Part shown: one piece after another, positions 51,079 through 61,036 of the stretch
Layout of the letters: each line of letters begins with the position of its first letter
Position numbering within the stretch: the stretch's first letter is position 1
Assembly (NCBI GenBank): GCA_015056055.1
Contig: SVHC01000003.1
Span: forward strand, 55,485 to 119,484
DNA: 64,000 bases
DNA from: Clostridiales bacterium
GTDB lineage: Bacteria; Bacillota; Clostridia; Christensenellales; Aristaeellaceae
Direction of reading: 5' to 3'
Made by a program: the position numbers and the translations under genes
The notes under the pieces: generated by a model
Database searches by the model: none
What the model was told of the DNA's origin: nothing
What the model saw: the letters and a program-made list of their open reading frames with translations, nothing else

Positions 51079-54000
51079 ATGACGCAAAAATATCGTTGGA
51101 AAAAAGTGATGGCTTGGCTTGTTATCTTCTGCCTGAGTGCCGGCATTCTGCCGACCGGACAGAAGAGTATTCTTGTCGCTGCCGCTGCGGAAGAAAACAC
51201 CGCATCCGCCAGAGAAAGCGGATGGCTGTATCGCATCTGCGACGACGGCTTCGCCGAAATCACCGGTTATGCAGGCGAGAGAAGTTTTCTGACCATCCCC
51301 TCAGCCTTAGGCGGGGCCCACGTCACCCGCATTGCCGAAAATGCGCTCCGGGACCATAAAGAGCTGAAGGAAATCACCGTTCCCGCTGCCATCAGCGAAA
51401 TCGGCACTTCCGCATTTCCTGCAGACACTGTTGTACTGCATGCCGCAAACGGTACGCAGGCGCTGCGTTATGCCCTTGACAACGATCTTTTATGCGTCAA
51501 TACCTCCGAATACGATTTCTTCGATGATATTCTTGACCTGTCCGAAATGTCCCGGGATCAGTTTGACCTGACGGGAAATCTGCTGACGGTCGACGCTCCC
51601 TACGGCAGTCAGCTCCGCACAGGCATGAAGGTCTTTCTCCCCCCGGTCACCGGCTACGAGCACGGCATGCCCGCGGAGATCCTTTCGCTGACAGCAAGCG
51701 GTGCAAATGCCGCAGCCGTCATCCGCGTGCTGGATTTTTCCGAAACCGTCGAAACCTATCACGCCGAAAATGTGACCCTTTTCCCCGATTACAGCAATGC
51801 CATTATTCTGGCAGAGGGATTCACGCTTATTCCTTCCCGGACCAGAGCACTGGATACCATTCAGCAGGAAAATTCTTTCGGTGTTTCCTATGAAGCGCCG
51901 CGCGGATTCCGTCTGGAGGGTACCATTGCCATTCAGTCGTCTATTCAGATGGACGTAGATTACGAATGGTTCAATATCGTAGCTTATCGCCATGATATTT
52001 CCAATACCGCGAAGGTCAACCTCTCCTTTATCGGAGATACCGGCAATATGGCCGCCCTCGGCAGCAAAGTAGACGACAAAATCGACTTTGCCAAAGTTCC
52101 CATGATTTCTGCCGGTCTGCTTACGGCATGGATGGACCTGTCGCTGGTCGTGCAGATGGAAGGCACCGTAACACTGGAAGCCAGCGTTACCGCCATCGAT
52201 CATATGGAATGGAAAAAAGGCCAGGAGGTCATCAAATACTCCTCCTCCATTCCCGGCGAAACAGCCATCAGCGTTGCCGCCGCATGGACAGGCGGCGTTC
52301 AGGCTTCCGCTGTAGTCAGACTCGGATTCGGCTCGGGCGACCTTGCCCTGGATATCGTATCCCTGTCGGTTCTGGCAGGCATGGAAGCTAAAATGGAAAC
52401 CTCATCGAAGCTGCCGGGCTGCATCGACGTACCCATCAGCGCAAAAATCACCGGCAATTTCAAACTGGGTATCCTCAATGACGACAAGCCCCGAGTCGCC
52501 CTGACGATGAAGTTATTCGACCTGACCATCCCCCTGAAAACCTGGCACGTAGAAACAGACCCCATCGTCGTTCTGGATCGCTGCACAAAGCTGTGCCGGA
52601 TAGACATCTGCGCCTTTACTGATTATGAGCCAGAAAGCATCGATGTAGAAAAGAATTCCGCTCTGCCTTCGCTGTCCACACCGGTGCGCAAAGGCTACAC
52701 CTTTACCGGCTGGTATCTGGATGAACAGCTCACTCAGCCTGTGACCAGCTCTTTCCGCATAACGGAAGATATCGTCATTTATGCCGGTTGGGAAAAGGAG
52801 ATTCCTGCAACGCCCAAGCCCACCAATACCCCCGCGCCTACGGCAACGCTGCCTCCGCCCACTCCCATGCCGCCCGTACTGGATGCCGAGGGAAGTTTGC
52901 CCTATCTGACCTGGAGCAACAACGGCACCGCCATTACCATCACGGGATTCCTAAACGATCCCGAATCCCTGACCATTCCCAGTTACATTGATGGTTTGCC
53001 TGTTACTTTGATCGGGCAAAGTGCCTTTGAAGACTGTCTGACGCTGAGATATGTTGCCATTCCCGGCACCGTGGAAAACATCCTCAGCAACGCCTTTGAC
53101 GGATGCAAGAGCCTTTCAAGCGTAGTTCTGCATGACGGTTTGAAGCGCCTGTCCTCTTTTGCATTCCGCGGCTGCGAGCATCTGACAAGCGTGCATCTGC
53201 CCGATACGGTAGAAATACTCGATGCACTGTGCTTCGGCTCCTGCACGAGCCTGTCGAACATTAACATTCCCGTGTCGCTCAAGTCCGTTTCTTTTATTTA
53301 CGGTTCCGGTCCGTTCTATGGCTCCCCTCTTCTGACGCACTTTACCGTACCCGAAGGCATGACACATCTGCCGAGCGGCACCTTCAAGTATATGCGTGAT
53401 CTGGAAAGCGTTTCCCTGCCCTCGACCCTTACATCCATCGGCAGCAGCGCTTTCTATGACTGCACATCCCTGGAATTCATTTCTCTTCCCTCCGGGTTGA
53501 CATCCCTGGGCAACGGTGCCTTTGAAAATTGCCGTAAGCTGCGCAGCATCTACATCCCCAGCGGTATAACGGTTATTCCCGATCACTGTTTTTCCGGATG
53601 CACAATGCTGGAGACCATCACTCTGCCCTCAAATCTGAAACGAATCGAGATGTGCGGTTTTGAAGGCAGCCAGGAACTTCAGTCCATCCACCTGCCGGAC
53701 GGTATTGAAGAATTGGGTACCCACGCTTTCGGCAACTGCATCAACCTGCAAAGCGTCAACATTCCGCTTTCGCTGAAAAAGGTCGGAGCATATCCCTCGC
53801 CCTTCCAGAGCTGCAGCAAACTGACCAGTATAAGCATTCCGGAAGGTATGGTGAATTTGCCCGCGCAGCTGTTCCAGGACATGGCATCCCTGCAGCATAT
53901 AACCCTGCCTTCTTCGCTGAAAACCATCGGTGCCAAGGCATTTGACGGATGCACCAATCTGGAAGATGTAGACCTTCCTATCGGTTTGCAAACCATCGGC

Positions 54001-57000
54001 GAAGCAGCATTCCAAAACTGCGACACTTTTTGGAATGTAACCGTTCCCGAAGGCGTTACCCATATCTACGCAGACGCATTTAACGGATGCAACAGATTGT
54101 CCAATATTTCTCTGCCGGACGGGCTGATCTATATCGGACGCTGTGCCATCAATTCCTGCCCCTCCCTGTTTTCGATTCATCTGCCGGATTCCGTAGAAGA
54201 GCTGGGTCCGAACGCCATCGGCAACAATGCAAGCCTGATGCATGTGAACATCCCGCTTTCCCTGAAGACGGTGGACCGCTACACAGCACCCTTCTACAAT
54301 TGCCCGCAGCTGAAGCATATTGACATTACCGACGGCATGACAGCGCTGCCCAATTACCTCTTCAACGGTACATCCAGCATCACTTCCGTCACGCTGCCTA
54401 CTACGCTGAAAAGCATCGGTGTATCTACCTTCAGCGGTACCAACATCATCGAAATCAATCTGCCGAAGGACTTCACATCGCTGAATCAGAATTCTTTTGC
54501 GAATTGCAAGTTCCTGTATGAGATTTCCATCCCTGAAGGTGTAGCTGTTATCCCTGCTTCCTGCTTTGAGGACTGCACTTCTCTGTCCGCCGTAAATCTG
54601 CCTGAAGGACTCACGCAAATTTCCTCCTATGCCTTCCGCGGCTGCTCATCGCTGGGCAGTGTCCACCTCCCCGACAGCGTGGAAACCCTGGGGGCCGTGT
54701 CCTTCGGCAATAACCCCGTACTGACGAACATCAATATCCCCATGTCCCTGCAAACAATATCCGGTTCCTATTCGCCCTTCAACAACTGTCCCAATCTGAC
54801 CAGCATCACTTTCCCGGACGGAAAGACGAATGTACCGGCATCGATGTTCATCAACATGAACAGTCTGAAAGAGATCACGCTGCCCGATACCATCGATACC
54901 ATAGGAAACTCTGCCTTCAAGGATGCAGGCGTTCAGATCCTGTATACGCCGGTACGCGGTTCCTATGCTGCGACCTGGTTCACCAAGAACTATCCCAGTG
55001 TAACGATCATCGTAACGCACGAAAACATGTGCAGCGTAAAATTCGACAGTCAGGGCGGCACGCTTGTCAGCGGTCGAAGGGTCGGTATCGGCATGCCGGT
55101 ACCTGAACCCATTGCGCCCGTCCGTGAAGAATACACCTTTACCGGCTGGTACAAGGACGAATCCTGCACAAAACCCTGGAACTTTGCCACCGATACGGCT
55201 CCCTCCACCGGGCTGACCCTCTATGCCGGTTGGAAATATTCGCCCACCCAATATATCTTCGAAGTCACCGGCGGCACGGCTACCATCGTCGCCTATATCG
55301 GCAGCGCATCCTACATTACACTGCCTGACCGCTACGAAGATCTGCCGGTAACCCGACTGGCGGCGCAGTCCATCCCGGAATGTGTGCGTTCGATCCATAT
55401 CCCCGCATCCATCACCCAGGTGGATGACCGTGCATTCCGCTCGGCAGCGAACCTGAGCGTAATCACCGTAGACGAAGGACACAGCATCTACCTCGCAGAG
55501 GATGGCGTTCTCTACACCCGTTCCGGCGAACTGCATTCCTATCCCCGCGGCAAAGGTGTTGCTGAATTCACTCCCATTGACGGCACCCACACCATCGCCA
55601 AATACGCCATCGTGGCCAACCGGAATCTGCGGACGCTGAACCTGCCCGCCACGATCCATACGCTGGATCGCTATGCCATCAGCGGATGCGAAGGTCTGCG
55701 CCGTATCAACTTTGCATCAGACATGACTACCATGGACATGACCTGCCTGACCGGCAACGGCTCCGGTATGCGCCTGTCCGGACCGGCAGATGCATCCACC
55801 CTGATAGCCTATGCAGATCTGTTCTACATTCCGTACAACGAGTTCAACCTCATCTTTATGGAAGGTCTGAGCCTTTTGGGTGCAACGACCGTACGCGCCG
55901 GAAAATTCTTCACGCCGCCGACTCCCGAGGGCGTAACCGAATTGACTTTCCGCGGCTGGTCCATTAAGGCAAATGAATTCGTTCCGTGGGATTTCACCTC
56001 CCAGCCTATGCCCTCTTGCGACCTGACCCTGTATGCGTTCTGGTCGCTGGACTTCACCGTTACCCCGATAGACGGCGGCGTAGCACTGAGCGGATATTCC
56101 GGTTCCAGTGATCCCGTCATCGTACCGGAAAGCGTAGACGGTGCGCCTGTGCTCGCCATTGCTCCGGACACTTTCCCCAATCCCGGAGTTACCCTCAAGG
56201 GCAACAAGGGCAGCGTCACAGATTCCTTTGCCGCAGAAAACGGCATGAATTTCGAACCCTTTACCTACACCGTGACCTTTGCTGCCAACGGCGGCAGTCA
56301 GCCCGCAGCGCAGCAGCTTTGCGCCACAGACACGATCGCGCAGCCCGAATGCCGACGCACCGGCTATACCCTGTCCGGATGGTACACCGATGCGGCACTG
56401 ACCCGGATTTGGGACTTTGCCACCGACCGCATGCCCGCCGGCAAACTGACCCTGTACGCCGCATGGACAAGGAACGAAAACGAAACCGCCGATGAGCCTT
56501 TCACCTTTGAAACCGCAGCGGATGGAGTTATCATCACCGGTTATGCAGGCGAAAACACGGAGCTCACCATCCCCGCGCAAATCAACGGCATACCTGTAAT
56601 CGCCATTGCGGATCGAGCCTTCATAGGCAGTTCCCTGCAGCAGGTTACCGTTGCCGACACCGTAACACACATCGGCGCATCGGCATTTGAAAATTGCCGT
56701 TCCCTGATTTCCGTCGCCTTGCCGGGCTCCGTTACCGCCATCGGCAGTCGTGCCTTTGCAGGCTGCAAATCCCTGCGCACCGTATCCCTGCCCGGGCAGA
56801 TGATCACACTGGAAAGCGGTCTCTTTGAAGGATGCACCTATCTGCATTCCGTCAGCCTGCCTTCTGCGCTGGAAACCATATCCGAAAACGCATTCCGCAA
56901 CTGCAGCTATCTGAGCGCCGTAAATCTCGGGGCAAAAGTTTCCTCCGTGGATGCAAGCGCCTTCAGCGGCTGCAGCCGCCTGACCGGCATCAACGTTTCG

Positions 57001-58299
57001 GAAGATAACATCTACTTCCGCAGCGAAGACGGCGTTCTGATGAGCAGCGACGGTTTCCTGCTGGTTCTCTATCCCGCCGGCAAGACGTCCGAAAGCTACA
57101 CAGTTCCCGAAGGTGTTCTGCGCATCGGCAACGGCGCAATGAATCAATCCCTGATTCGTACCCTGACGCTGCCTTCAACACTGAACTCCATCGGTGACCG
57201 TGCACTTTACAGCAGTCTGCGTCTGAGCAATGTGAACTTTGACGCCTGCACTGCCCTGTATACCATCGGAAGCAGCGCATTCAGCAGCTGCAGCAGCCTG
57301 CAGACGGCAGTACTGCCCGATTCTCTGCAATCATTGGGAGCAAACGCGTTCTCCGGCTGTCAGCTGACCTCCCTGACCGTTCCGGCCGATACCCTCATCG
57401 GCACACTTGCGATCCCTGCGGTACAAGATCTGTGCATCACAGGTGTTGCCGGCAGCGATGCGGAACGCTACGCCACCCAGTACGGTATTCGCTTTGTGGA
57501 TCCTTCCCGCGACATTCCCGTTGAAAGCATTACGGCAGCGGAAAGTGCCACACTGACGATCGGTCAATCCTGGCAGATCATTCCTGCGTTCACACCCGAA
57601 AACACCACCGAAACCCGCCTGACTTACAGCAGCGCGAATCGTGCCGTAGCTTCCGTTACGGAAAGCGGTCTTGTGACTGCACGTGGAGAAGGTTCGACCG
57701 TCATCAGCATCACCGCACAGAACGGCTGCGTTGTTCAATGCACCGTCACCGTTGAGCGTCCCGATGACACACCCGTATCCATCTCCCTGGAACGCAGCAC
57801 AATCCGCATGATTCCCGGGATCACGGTTCCGCTGCAAGCCATCGTTCAGCCTGCAGATTCAAATCATACGCTGATCTGGACAAGCAGCGATGAAACCGTA
57901 GCCATCTACCGGAACGGCTGCATTGTAAGCCTCAGCGAGGGCACTGCAACCCTGACCGCCGCAACCCCCAACGGTCTGACGGCTTCCTGCACGATAACAG
58001 TCTGCAAAGCCATGGAGCCTTCGGATCTGCAGTTGCCCGCAGCTCTTGTGCATATCGATGCCGAGGCATTTATGGGAACCACCTTCACCTGCGTGGAACT
58101 CCCCGGCAATATCCTGACAATCGGAGCCCGAGCCTTTGCAGACTGCACAAATCTGCAGCAGGTATTGATTCCCTCCAATGTGACGCAAATCGACAGCACC
58201 GCTTTCTCCGGCTGCACACAGCTGACAATTTATGGCACCGCAGGCAGCTATGCTGAGATTTTTGCAAAAGAACAGGGAATTCCTTTCGTAGCCGAATGA
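51079..58299 (+). CDS. giant secreted BspA-type leucine-rich repeat protein
   Basis: 2406 residues. Order: signal peptide (about 1-37); short LRR (50-125); a beta-rich region of unknown family (about 150-525); Flg_new/InlB-type repeat (about 535-570); Pro/Thr linker (574-600); a long LRR_5 block (604-1294) of 23-residue repeats such as FEDCTSLSAVNLPEGLTQIS; three more Flg_new repeats (about 1316-1388, 1592-1657, 1730-1797) with FTGWYKDESC; a second LRR block (1807-2140); two BIG2 domains (2145-2308); and a closing LRR (2312-2403). It has no sorting signal or membrane anchor, so it is probably released or held non-covalently. BspA-type LRRs bind host or surface proteins; the ligand here is unknown. 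GGGGGT ribosome site. Confidence 0.93.
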   Translation: MTQKYRWKKVMAWLVIFCLSAGILPTGQKSILVAAAAEENTASARESGWLYRICDDGFAEITGYAGERSFLTIPSALGGAHVTRIAENALRDHKELKEITVPAAISEIGTSAFPADTVVLHAANGTQALRYALDNDLLCVNTSEYDFFDDILDLSEMSRDQFDLTGNLLTVDAPYGSQLRTGMKVFLPPVTGYEHGMPAEILSLTASGANAAAVIRVLDFSETVETYHAENVTLFPDYSNAIILAEGFTLIPSRTRALDTIQQENSFGVSYEAPRGFRLEGTIAIQSSIQMDVDYEWFNIVAYRHDISNTAKVNLSFIGDTGNMAALGSKVDDKIDFAKVPMISAGLLTAWMDLSLVVQMEGTVTLEASVTAIDHMEWKKGQEVIKYSSSIPGETAISVAAAWTGGVQASAVVRLGFGSGDLALDIVSLSVLAGMEAKMETSSKLPGCIDVPISAKITGNFKLGILNDDKPRVALTMKLFDLTIPLKTWHVETDPIVVLDRCTKLCRIDICAFTDYEPESIDVEKNSALPSLSTPVRKGYTFTGWYLDEQLTQPVTSSFRITEDIVIYAGWEKEIPATPKPTNTPAPTATLPPPTPMPPVLDAEGSLPYLTWSNNGTAITITGFLNDPESLTIPSYIDGLPVTLIGQSAFEDCLTLRYVAIPGTVENILSNAFDGCKSLSSVVLHDGLKRLSSFAFRGCEHLTSVHLPDTVEILDALCFGSCTSLSNINIPVSLKSVSFIYGSGPFYGSPLLTHFTVPEGMTHLPSGTFKYMRDLESVSLPSTLTSIGSSAFYDCTSLEFISLPSGLTSLGNGAFENCRKLRSIYIPSGITVIPDHCFSGCTMLETITLPSNLKRIEMCGFEGSQELQSIHLPDGIEELGTHAFGNCINLQSVNIPLSLKKVGAYPSPFQSCSKLTSISIPEGMVNLPAQLFQDMASLQHITLPSSLKTIGAKAFDGCTNLEDVDLPIGLQTIGEAAFQNCDTFWNVTVPEGVTHIYADAFNGCNRLSNISLPDGLIYIGRCAINSCPSLFSIHLPDSVEELGPNAIGNNASLMHVNIPLSLKTVDRYTAPFYNCPQLKHIDITDGMTALPNYLFNGTSSITSVTLPTTLKSIGVSTFSGTNIIEINLPKDFTSLNQNSFANCKFLYEISIPEGVAVIPASCFEDCTSLSAVNLPEGLTQISSYAFRGCSSLGSVHLPDSVETLGAVSFGNNPVLTNINIPMSLQTISGSYSPFNNCPNLTSITFPDGKTNVPASMFINMNSLKEITLPDTIDTIGNSAFKDAGVQILYTPVRGSYAATWFTKNYPSVTIIVTHENMCSVKFDSQGGTLVSGRRVGIGMPVPEPIAPVREEYTFTGWYKDESCTKPWNFATDTAPSTGLTLYAGWKYSPTQYIFEVTGGTATIVAYIGSASYITLPDRYEDLPVTRLAAQSIPECVRSIHIPASITQVDDRAFRSAANLSVITVDEGHSIYLAEDGVLYTRSGELHSYPRGKGVAEFTPIDGTHTIAKYAIVANRNLRTLNLPATIHTLDRYAISGCEGLRRINFASDMTTMDMTCLTGNGSGMRLSGPADASTLIAYADLFYIPYNEFNLIFMEGLSLLGATTVRAGKFFTPPTPEGVTELTFRGWSIKANEFVPWDFTSQPMPSCDLTLYAFWSLDFTVTPIDGGVALSGYSGSSDPVIVPESVDGAPVLAIAPDTFPNPGVTLKGNKGSVTDSFAAENGMNFEPFTYTVTFAANGGSQPAAQQLCATDTIAQPECRRTGYTLSGWYTDAALTRIWDFATDRMPAGKLTLYAAWTRNENETADEPFTFETAADGVIITGYAGENTELTIPAQINGIPVIAIADRAFIGSSLQQVTVADTVTHIGASAFENCRSLISVALPGSVTAIGSRAFAGCKSLRTVSLPGQMITLESGLFEGCTYLHSVSLPSALETISENAFRNCSYLSAVNLGAKVSSVDASAFSGCSRLTGINVSEDNIYFRSEDGVLMSSDGFLLVLYPAGKTSESYTVPEGVLRIGNGAMNQSLIRTLTLPSTLNSIGDRALYSSLRLSNVNFDACTALYTIGSSAFSSCSSLQTAVLPDSLQSLGANAFSGCQLTSLTVPADTLIGTLAIPAVQDLCITGVAGSDAERYATQYGIRFVDPSRDIPVESITAAESATLTIGQSWQIIPAFTPENTTETRLTYSSANRAVASVTESGLVTARGEGSTVISITAQNGCVVQCTVTVERPDDTPVSISLERSTIRMIPGITVPLQAIVQPADSNHTLIWTSSDETVAIYRNGCIVSLSEGTATLTAATPNGLTASCTITVCKAMEPSDLQLPAALVHIDAEAFMGTTFTCVELPGNILTIGARAFADCTNLQQVLIPSNVTQIDSTAFSGCTQLTIYGTAGSYAEIFAKEQGIPFVAE

Positions 58300-58341
58300 G
58301 CAATTGCATCTGTCGAGTAAAGGATGCCCTTTCTGTGTAAC

Positions 58342-58383
58342 AAAAACAGAGACTGGAAGTTGGTTCTTCCAGTCTCTGTTTTA
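58342..58383. terminator. terminator shared by the LRR and XRE genes
   Basis: AAAACAGAGACTGGAAG / CTTCCAGTCTCTGTTTT stem; A and T tracts serve both directions. Confidence 0.85.
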
Positions 58384-58398
58384 TTGTCTACCACATTC

Positions 58399-58728
58399 CT
58401 ATTTCAACGAGCGAAGGTAAATATCCAAGATTTGCAGTGCCGTATTCCTGTCTTTTTCGGAGCATGCATTCAGCCTGGCAATCAATTCTTCCTGCCGTCT
58501 TCCGATTGCAGATTCCTCGCCTGTGAGAATCTCATCCGGCGTGATGTGCAGCGCATCGCAAATCCGCAAAATGGTTTCCATGCGCATATTCACCGTTCCA
58601 CGCTCAATATCCGCATAAGTCCGATTGGAAAGCCCCGCCGCTTCCGCCACTTCCATCTGCGTCAAACCTGCTCTTTTACGGATCGCCAAAAGCTTATTCC
58701 CTATAACCGAAAAGTCGTATACAAGCAT
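58399..58728 (-). CDS. XRE-family transcriptional regulator
   Basis: 109 residues. Residues 8-70 form a helix-turn-helix: LLAIRKRAGLTQMEVAEAAG, SNRTYADIERG, TILRICDALHITPDEIL. A short C-terminal helix follows. ATG at 58728 after GGAGGA. Divergent from the DUF4236 gene across a 124-bp gap that holds an AGGAATT-TT-AATTCCT palindrome, a plausible binding site. Confidence 0.92.
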   Translation of the reverse strand: MLVYDFSVIGNKLLAIRKRAGLTQMEVAEAAGLSNRTYADIERGTVNMRMETILRICDALHITPDEILTGEESAIGRRQEELIARLNACSEKDRNTALQILDIYLRSLK

Positions 58729-58754
58729 TACAGTTCCTCCAATTGCCCCATTAG

Positions 58755-58806
58755 AGGAATTTTAATTCCTATTCCCATTGACAAAAAGGAGCCATTGTAG
58801 CATAAT
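58755..58806. promoter_or_regulatory. palindrome and promoter between XRE and DUF4236 genes
   Basis: AGGAATTTTAATTCCT (58755-58770), a 7-2-7 palindrome, precedes TTGACA (58778-58783), 17 bp, CATAAT (58801-58806) on the plus strand. No clean minus-strand promoter was found. Confidence 0.65.
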
Positions 58807-58852
58807 TATATGAGTTATTCTTCCTATTTCAGCAATGAAGGATGATAATAGC

Positions 58853-59719
58853 ATGGGTTTTAGATTCAGAAAAAGCATCAATCTCGGCGGTGGATTCAGA
58901 GTCAATCTCAGCAAGTCCGGCATAGGATACAGCTTTGGCACCAAAGGTGCCAGAATTACAAAAACCACCAGAGGAACAAGGCGCACAACCATAGGTATTC
59001 CCGGCACAGGAATATCCTATTCTGCCGAAACGAAAAAAAGCTCCGCCAAACAACGGTCACAGAAGAAAGGAAGATGTTCCTCCATGAATGCCACCAATCA
59101 CAGAAATAACTCTGCTAGTCACGCTCAAAAGAAATCCAGCAAGACTAGCAGCCGAAAAAAATGGATGTGGGCCTTTACTATTTTCTTTGCGCTGGGCTTT
59201 TTTGCGTTTTTTCCTTCTTTTGCCAGTTTCTTTTCTCTGATGACAGCCGCGCTGCTCGCACCCATCAGAAAATGGCAACGCATTATACGCCGCCATGTCA
59301 GAGGCTGGCTAAGAACAGTGTTGATTATTATTCTGGTGCTATTGACATTCTTAACCTCGCTGACTGCTGATTCTACCGACAATTCCCTTCCTGCCAATCC
59401 AACCCCTGATGCTATTAATGCACTTACATCCGAATCCACCCCTCTTCCCACCATTGAAGTAACTATCGAACCTACAATAGAGCCCACGGCAGAGCCTACT
59501 GCTAAACCGACACCGGAACCCACCACAAGGCCTACGCCTAAACCGACTGAGAATGCCGAGAGGGATTACGTAGTCAACATTAAAACCGAAAAAATTCATT
59601 ATCCGAATTGCCGTTCTGTTTCGGATATAAAATCTGAAAACAAAAGAGAGTATCACGGCACGATTGATGCCCTTATCAATCGCGGATACAAGCCCTGCGG
59701 AATATGCAAGCCCAGATAA
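58853..59719 (+). CDS. DUF4236 membrane protein with C-terminal Cys-rich domain
   Basis: 288 residues. N-terminal DUF4236 (1-58): MGFRFRKSINLGGGFRVNLS, then KSGIGYSFGTKG and GIPGTGISY. A basic linker, two membrane segments (about 98-128 and 145-165), a Thr/Pro repeat linker (about 188-232) and a C-terminal domain with HYPNCRSVSDIKSEN and GYKPCGICKPR. The last is a small metal-binding-like domain also seen after nucleases and competence proteins. ATG at 58853 behind AAGGATG. Divergent partner of an XRE regulator. No function known. Confidence 0.85.
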   Translation: MGFRFRKSINLGGGFRVNLSKSGIGYSFGTKGARITKTTRGTRRTTIGIPGTGISYSAETKKSSAKQRSQKKGRCSSMNATNHRNNSASHAQKKSSKTSSRKKWMWAFTIFFALGFFAFFPSFASFFSLMTAALLAPIRKWQRIIRRHVRGWLRTVLIIILVLLTFLTSLTADSTDNSLPANPTPDAINALTSESTPLPTIEVTIEPTIEPTAEPTAKPTPEPTTRPTPKPTENAERDYVVNIKTEKIHYPNCRSVSDIKSENKREYHGTIDALINRGYKPCGICKPR

Positions 59720-59730
59720 GCAGCAAACAA

Positions 59731-59767
59731 AGCCCTCGCTTCCCTTTAACGGAAAGCGAGGGCTGTT
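59731..59767 (+). terminator. terminator of the DUF4236 gene
   Basis: AGCCCTCGCTTCCC / GGAAAGCGAGGGCT stem with a short T tract. The 59768-59938 stretch has no gene; it contains GGAATCC-GAT-GGATTCC and other small palindromes. Confidence 0.75.
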
Positions 59768-59938
59768 TGTTGTAATAATTGTGTTCCGCGAAAATAACTT
59801 CCAATCCGCAGCGGCGGCATGTACGCCGCGAGGAGCATATTTTTTCGCAGGAAGCTTGCGCGCCGAAGAAAAAATTGTTTCCTTGCAGATTTCACGCCCG
59901 GAATCCGATGGATTCCAGTGAAATCTGGTGAGGGTGGT

Positions 59939-59968
59939 AGTGGCGGGGGAGTTTACTTCCCCGTCCAC
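59939..59968. repeat. 30-bp palindromic repeat, copy B (inverted)
   Basis: Reverse complement of the repeat at 38286-38315, with 28 of 30 bases equal. It ends 3 bp before the stop of the UroD-like gene. Confidence 0.8.
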
Positions 59969-59971
59969 AAA

Positions 59972-61009
59972 TCATTGATTCTGTCCGTACGTAAACGCCT
60001 CGTCCAGCAGTGCTTCAAGGCTTGCAGCGGGCATATCGGGGGTTGCGCCGTTGCCGAGGGTGAGCATGAACCTGCCTTCGGGGCGGCGGTAGGTATCCAT
60101 CAGGAAGCGGACTTCGCGGCGGACATCCTCGGGCGTGCCGTAGGGAATGATCTGCTGCATATCGAATCCTGCCCAGATGCAGATCTTATCGCCGTATGCA
60201 TCGGCGATTTTCTTTTCATCCATGGTGTACTTCTGGATGGGATGAATTACGTCAATGCCCAGTTCGACAAAGCGGGGCATGAATGCCTCGATATTGCCGC
60301 AGGTATGCAGCCAGATATGCATGCCGAGGGAATGGATGTGGTCAATAACCTGCTTATAGTAGGGGTAGAAAAATTCATCGAAGATCTTGGGGCTGAAGAA
60401 GGTGGAATGCTGGGTACCGAGGTCATCGCTGGTATAGATGGCGTCGATATTCATTTCTTCCTTGGCGCGGGTGATCACGCGGATATAGAAATCCGTGTAC
60501 TTCCGGAAAAGCGTATGTACCGCTTCGGGATTCAGATAGAAATCCATCAGCGCCTCGTCCATGGAACGGATACCCCAGAAGCGCTCAAAATAGAAATTCC
60601 ACCAATGCGCAACGCGGTAGCGCCCGTCTGCGGGCTCACATTCGGGAATCAGACCGGGGTATTCCGGATCCGGGAAATTGTCAAGCAGCAGATCCATTTC
60701 CTCGTCCCAATCCAGAATAACGCCGGAATTGTCGTGTGCGGCATTGGAAAGATCAAAGCGCGGGTCGCGGTAGCTCCAGCGATAATTGGGATCATCTGCG
60801 GGGGCAGTGTACACCTCGGGCATTTTGAGGCTGATGATCTGCGCATCCATGGGATAGGAATCAAGAAGCTCGGCAACTTTTGCGCGAGTTTCGCCCTGGA
60901 ACGTGCCGGGGCCAACCCAGCAGTGCATCAGAACCGGCACGCGGGATACGTTGCCCTTGCCTTCAATAACCTGAATGATCTCCTCGCGGGAGAGGGGCTT
61001 CATGCTCAT
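59972..61009 (-). CDS. uroporphyrinogen-decarboxylase-family protein (MtaA/CmuA-like)
   Basis: 345 residues with the UroD TIM-barrel pattern: VPVLMHCWVGPG, YTSDDLGTQHSTFFSP, HIWLHTCGNIEAFMP and TLGNGATPD. The HTCGN block provides the histidine and cysteine that bind zinc in MtaA-type methyltransferases, so it is more like a methylcobamide:CoM methyltransferase relative than a haem enzyme. Such genes occur beside glycosidases in many gut Clostridia with no known reaction. ATG at 61009 after GGAGGAAT; it lies 27 bp behind the GH36 gene and shares its transcript. Confidence 0.88.
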   Translation of the reverse strand: MSMKPLSREEIIQVIEGKGNVSRVPVLMHCWVGPGTFQGETRAKVAELLDSYPMDAQIISLKMPEVYTAPADDPNYRWSYRDPRFDLSNAAHDNSGVILDWDEEMDLLLDNFPDPEYPGLIPECEPADGRYRVAHWWNFYFERFWGIRSMDEALMDFYLNPEAVHTLFRKYTDFYIRVITRAKEEMNIDAIYTSDDLGTQHSTFFSPKIFDEFFYPYYKQVIDHIHSLGMHIWLHTCGNIEAFMPRFVELGIDVIHPIQKYTMDEKKIADAYGDKICIWAGFDMQQIIPYGTPEDVRREVRFLMDTYRRPEGRFMLTLGNGATPDMPAASLEALLDEAFTYGQNQ

Positions 61010-61036
61010 AAAAATTCCTCCAGTATAGTATCAGAT

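Noticed and set aside
52203-57837. Several minus-strand frames of 300-480 codons opposite the LRR gene
   Set aside because: Antisense of a repetitive coding sequence; they repeat with the LRR period and lack start signals.
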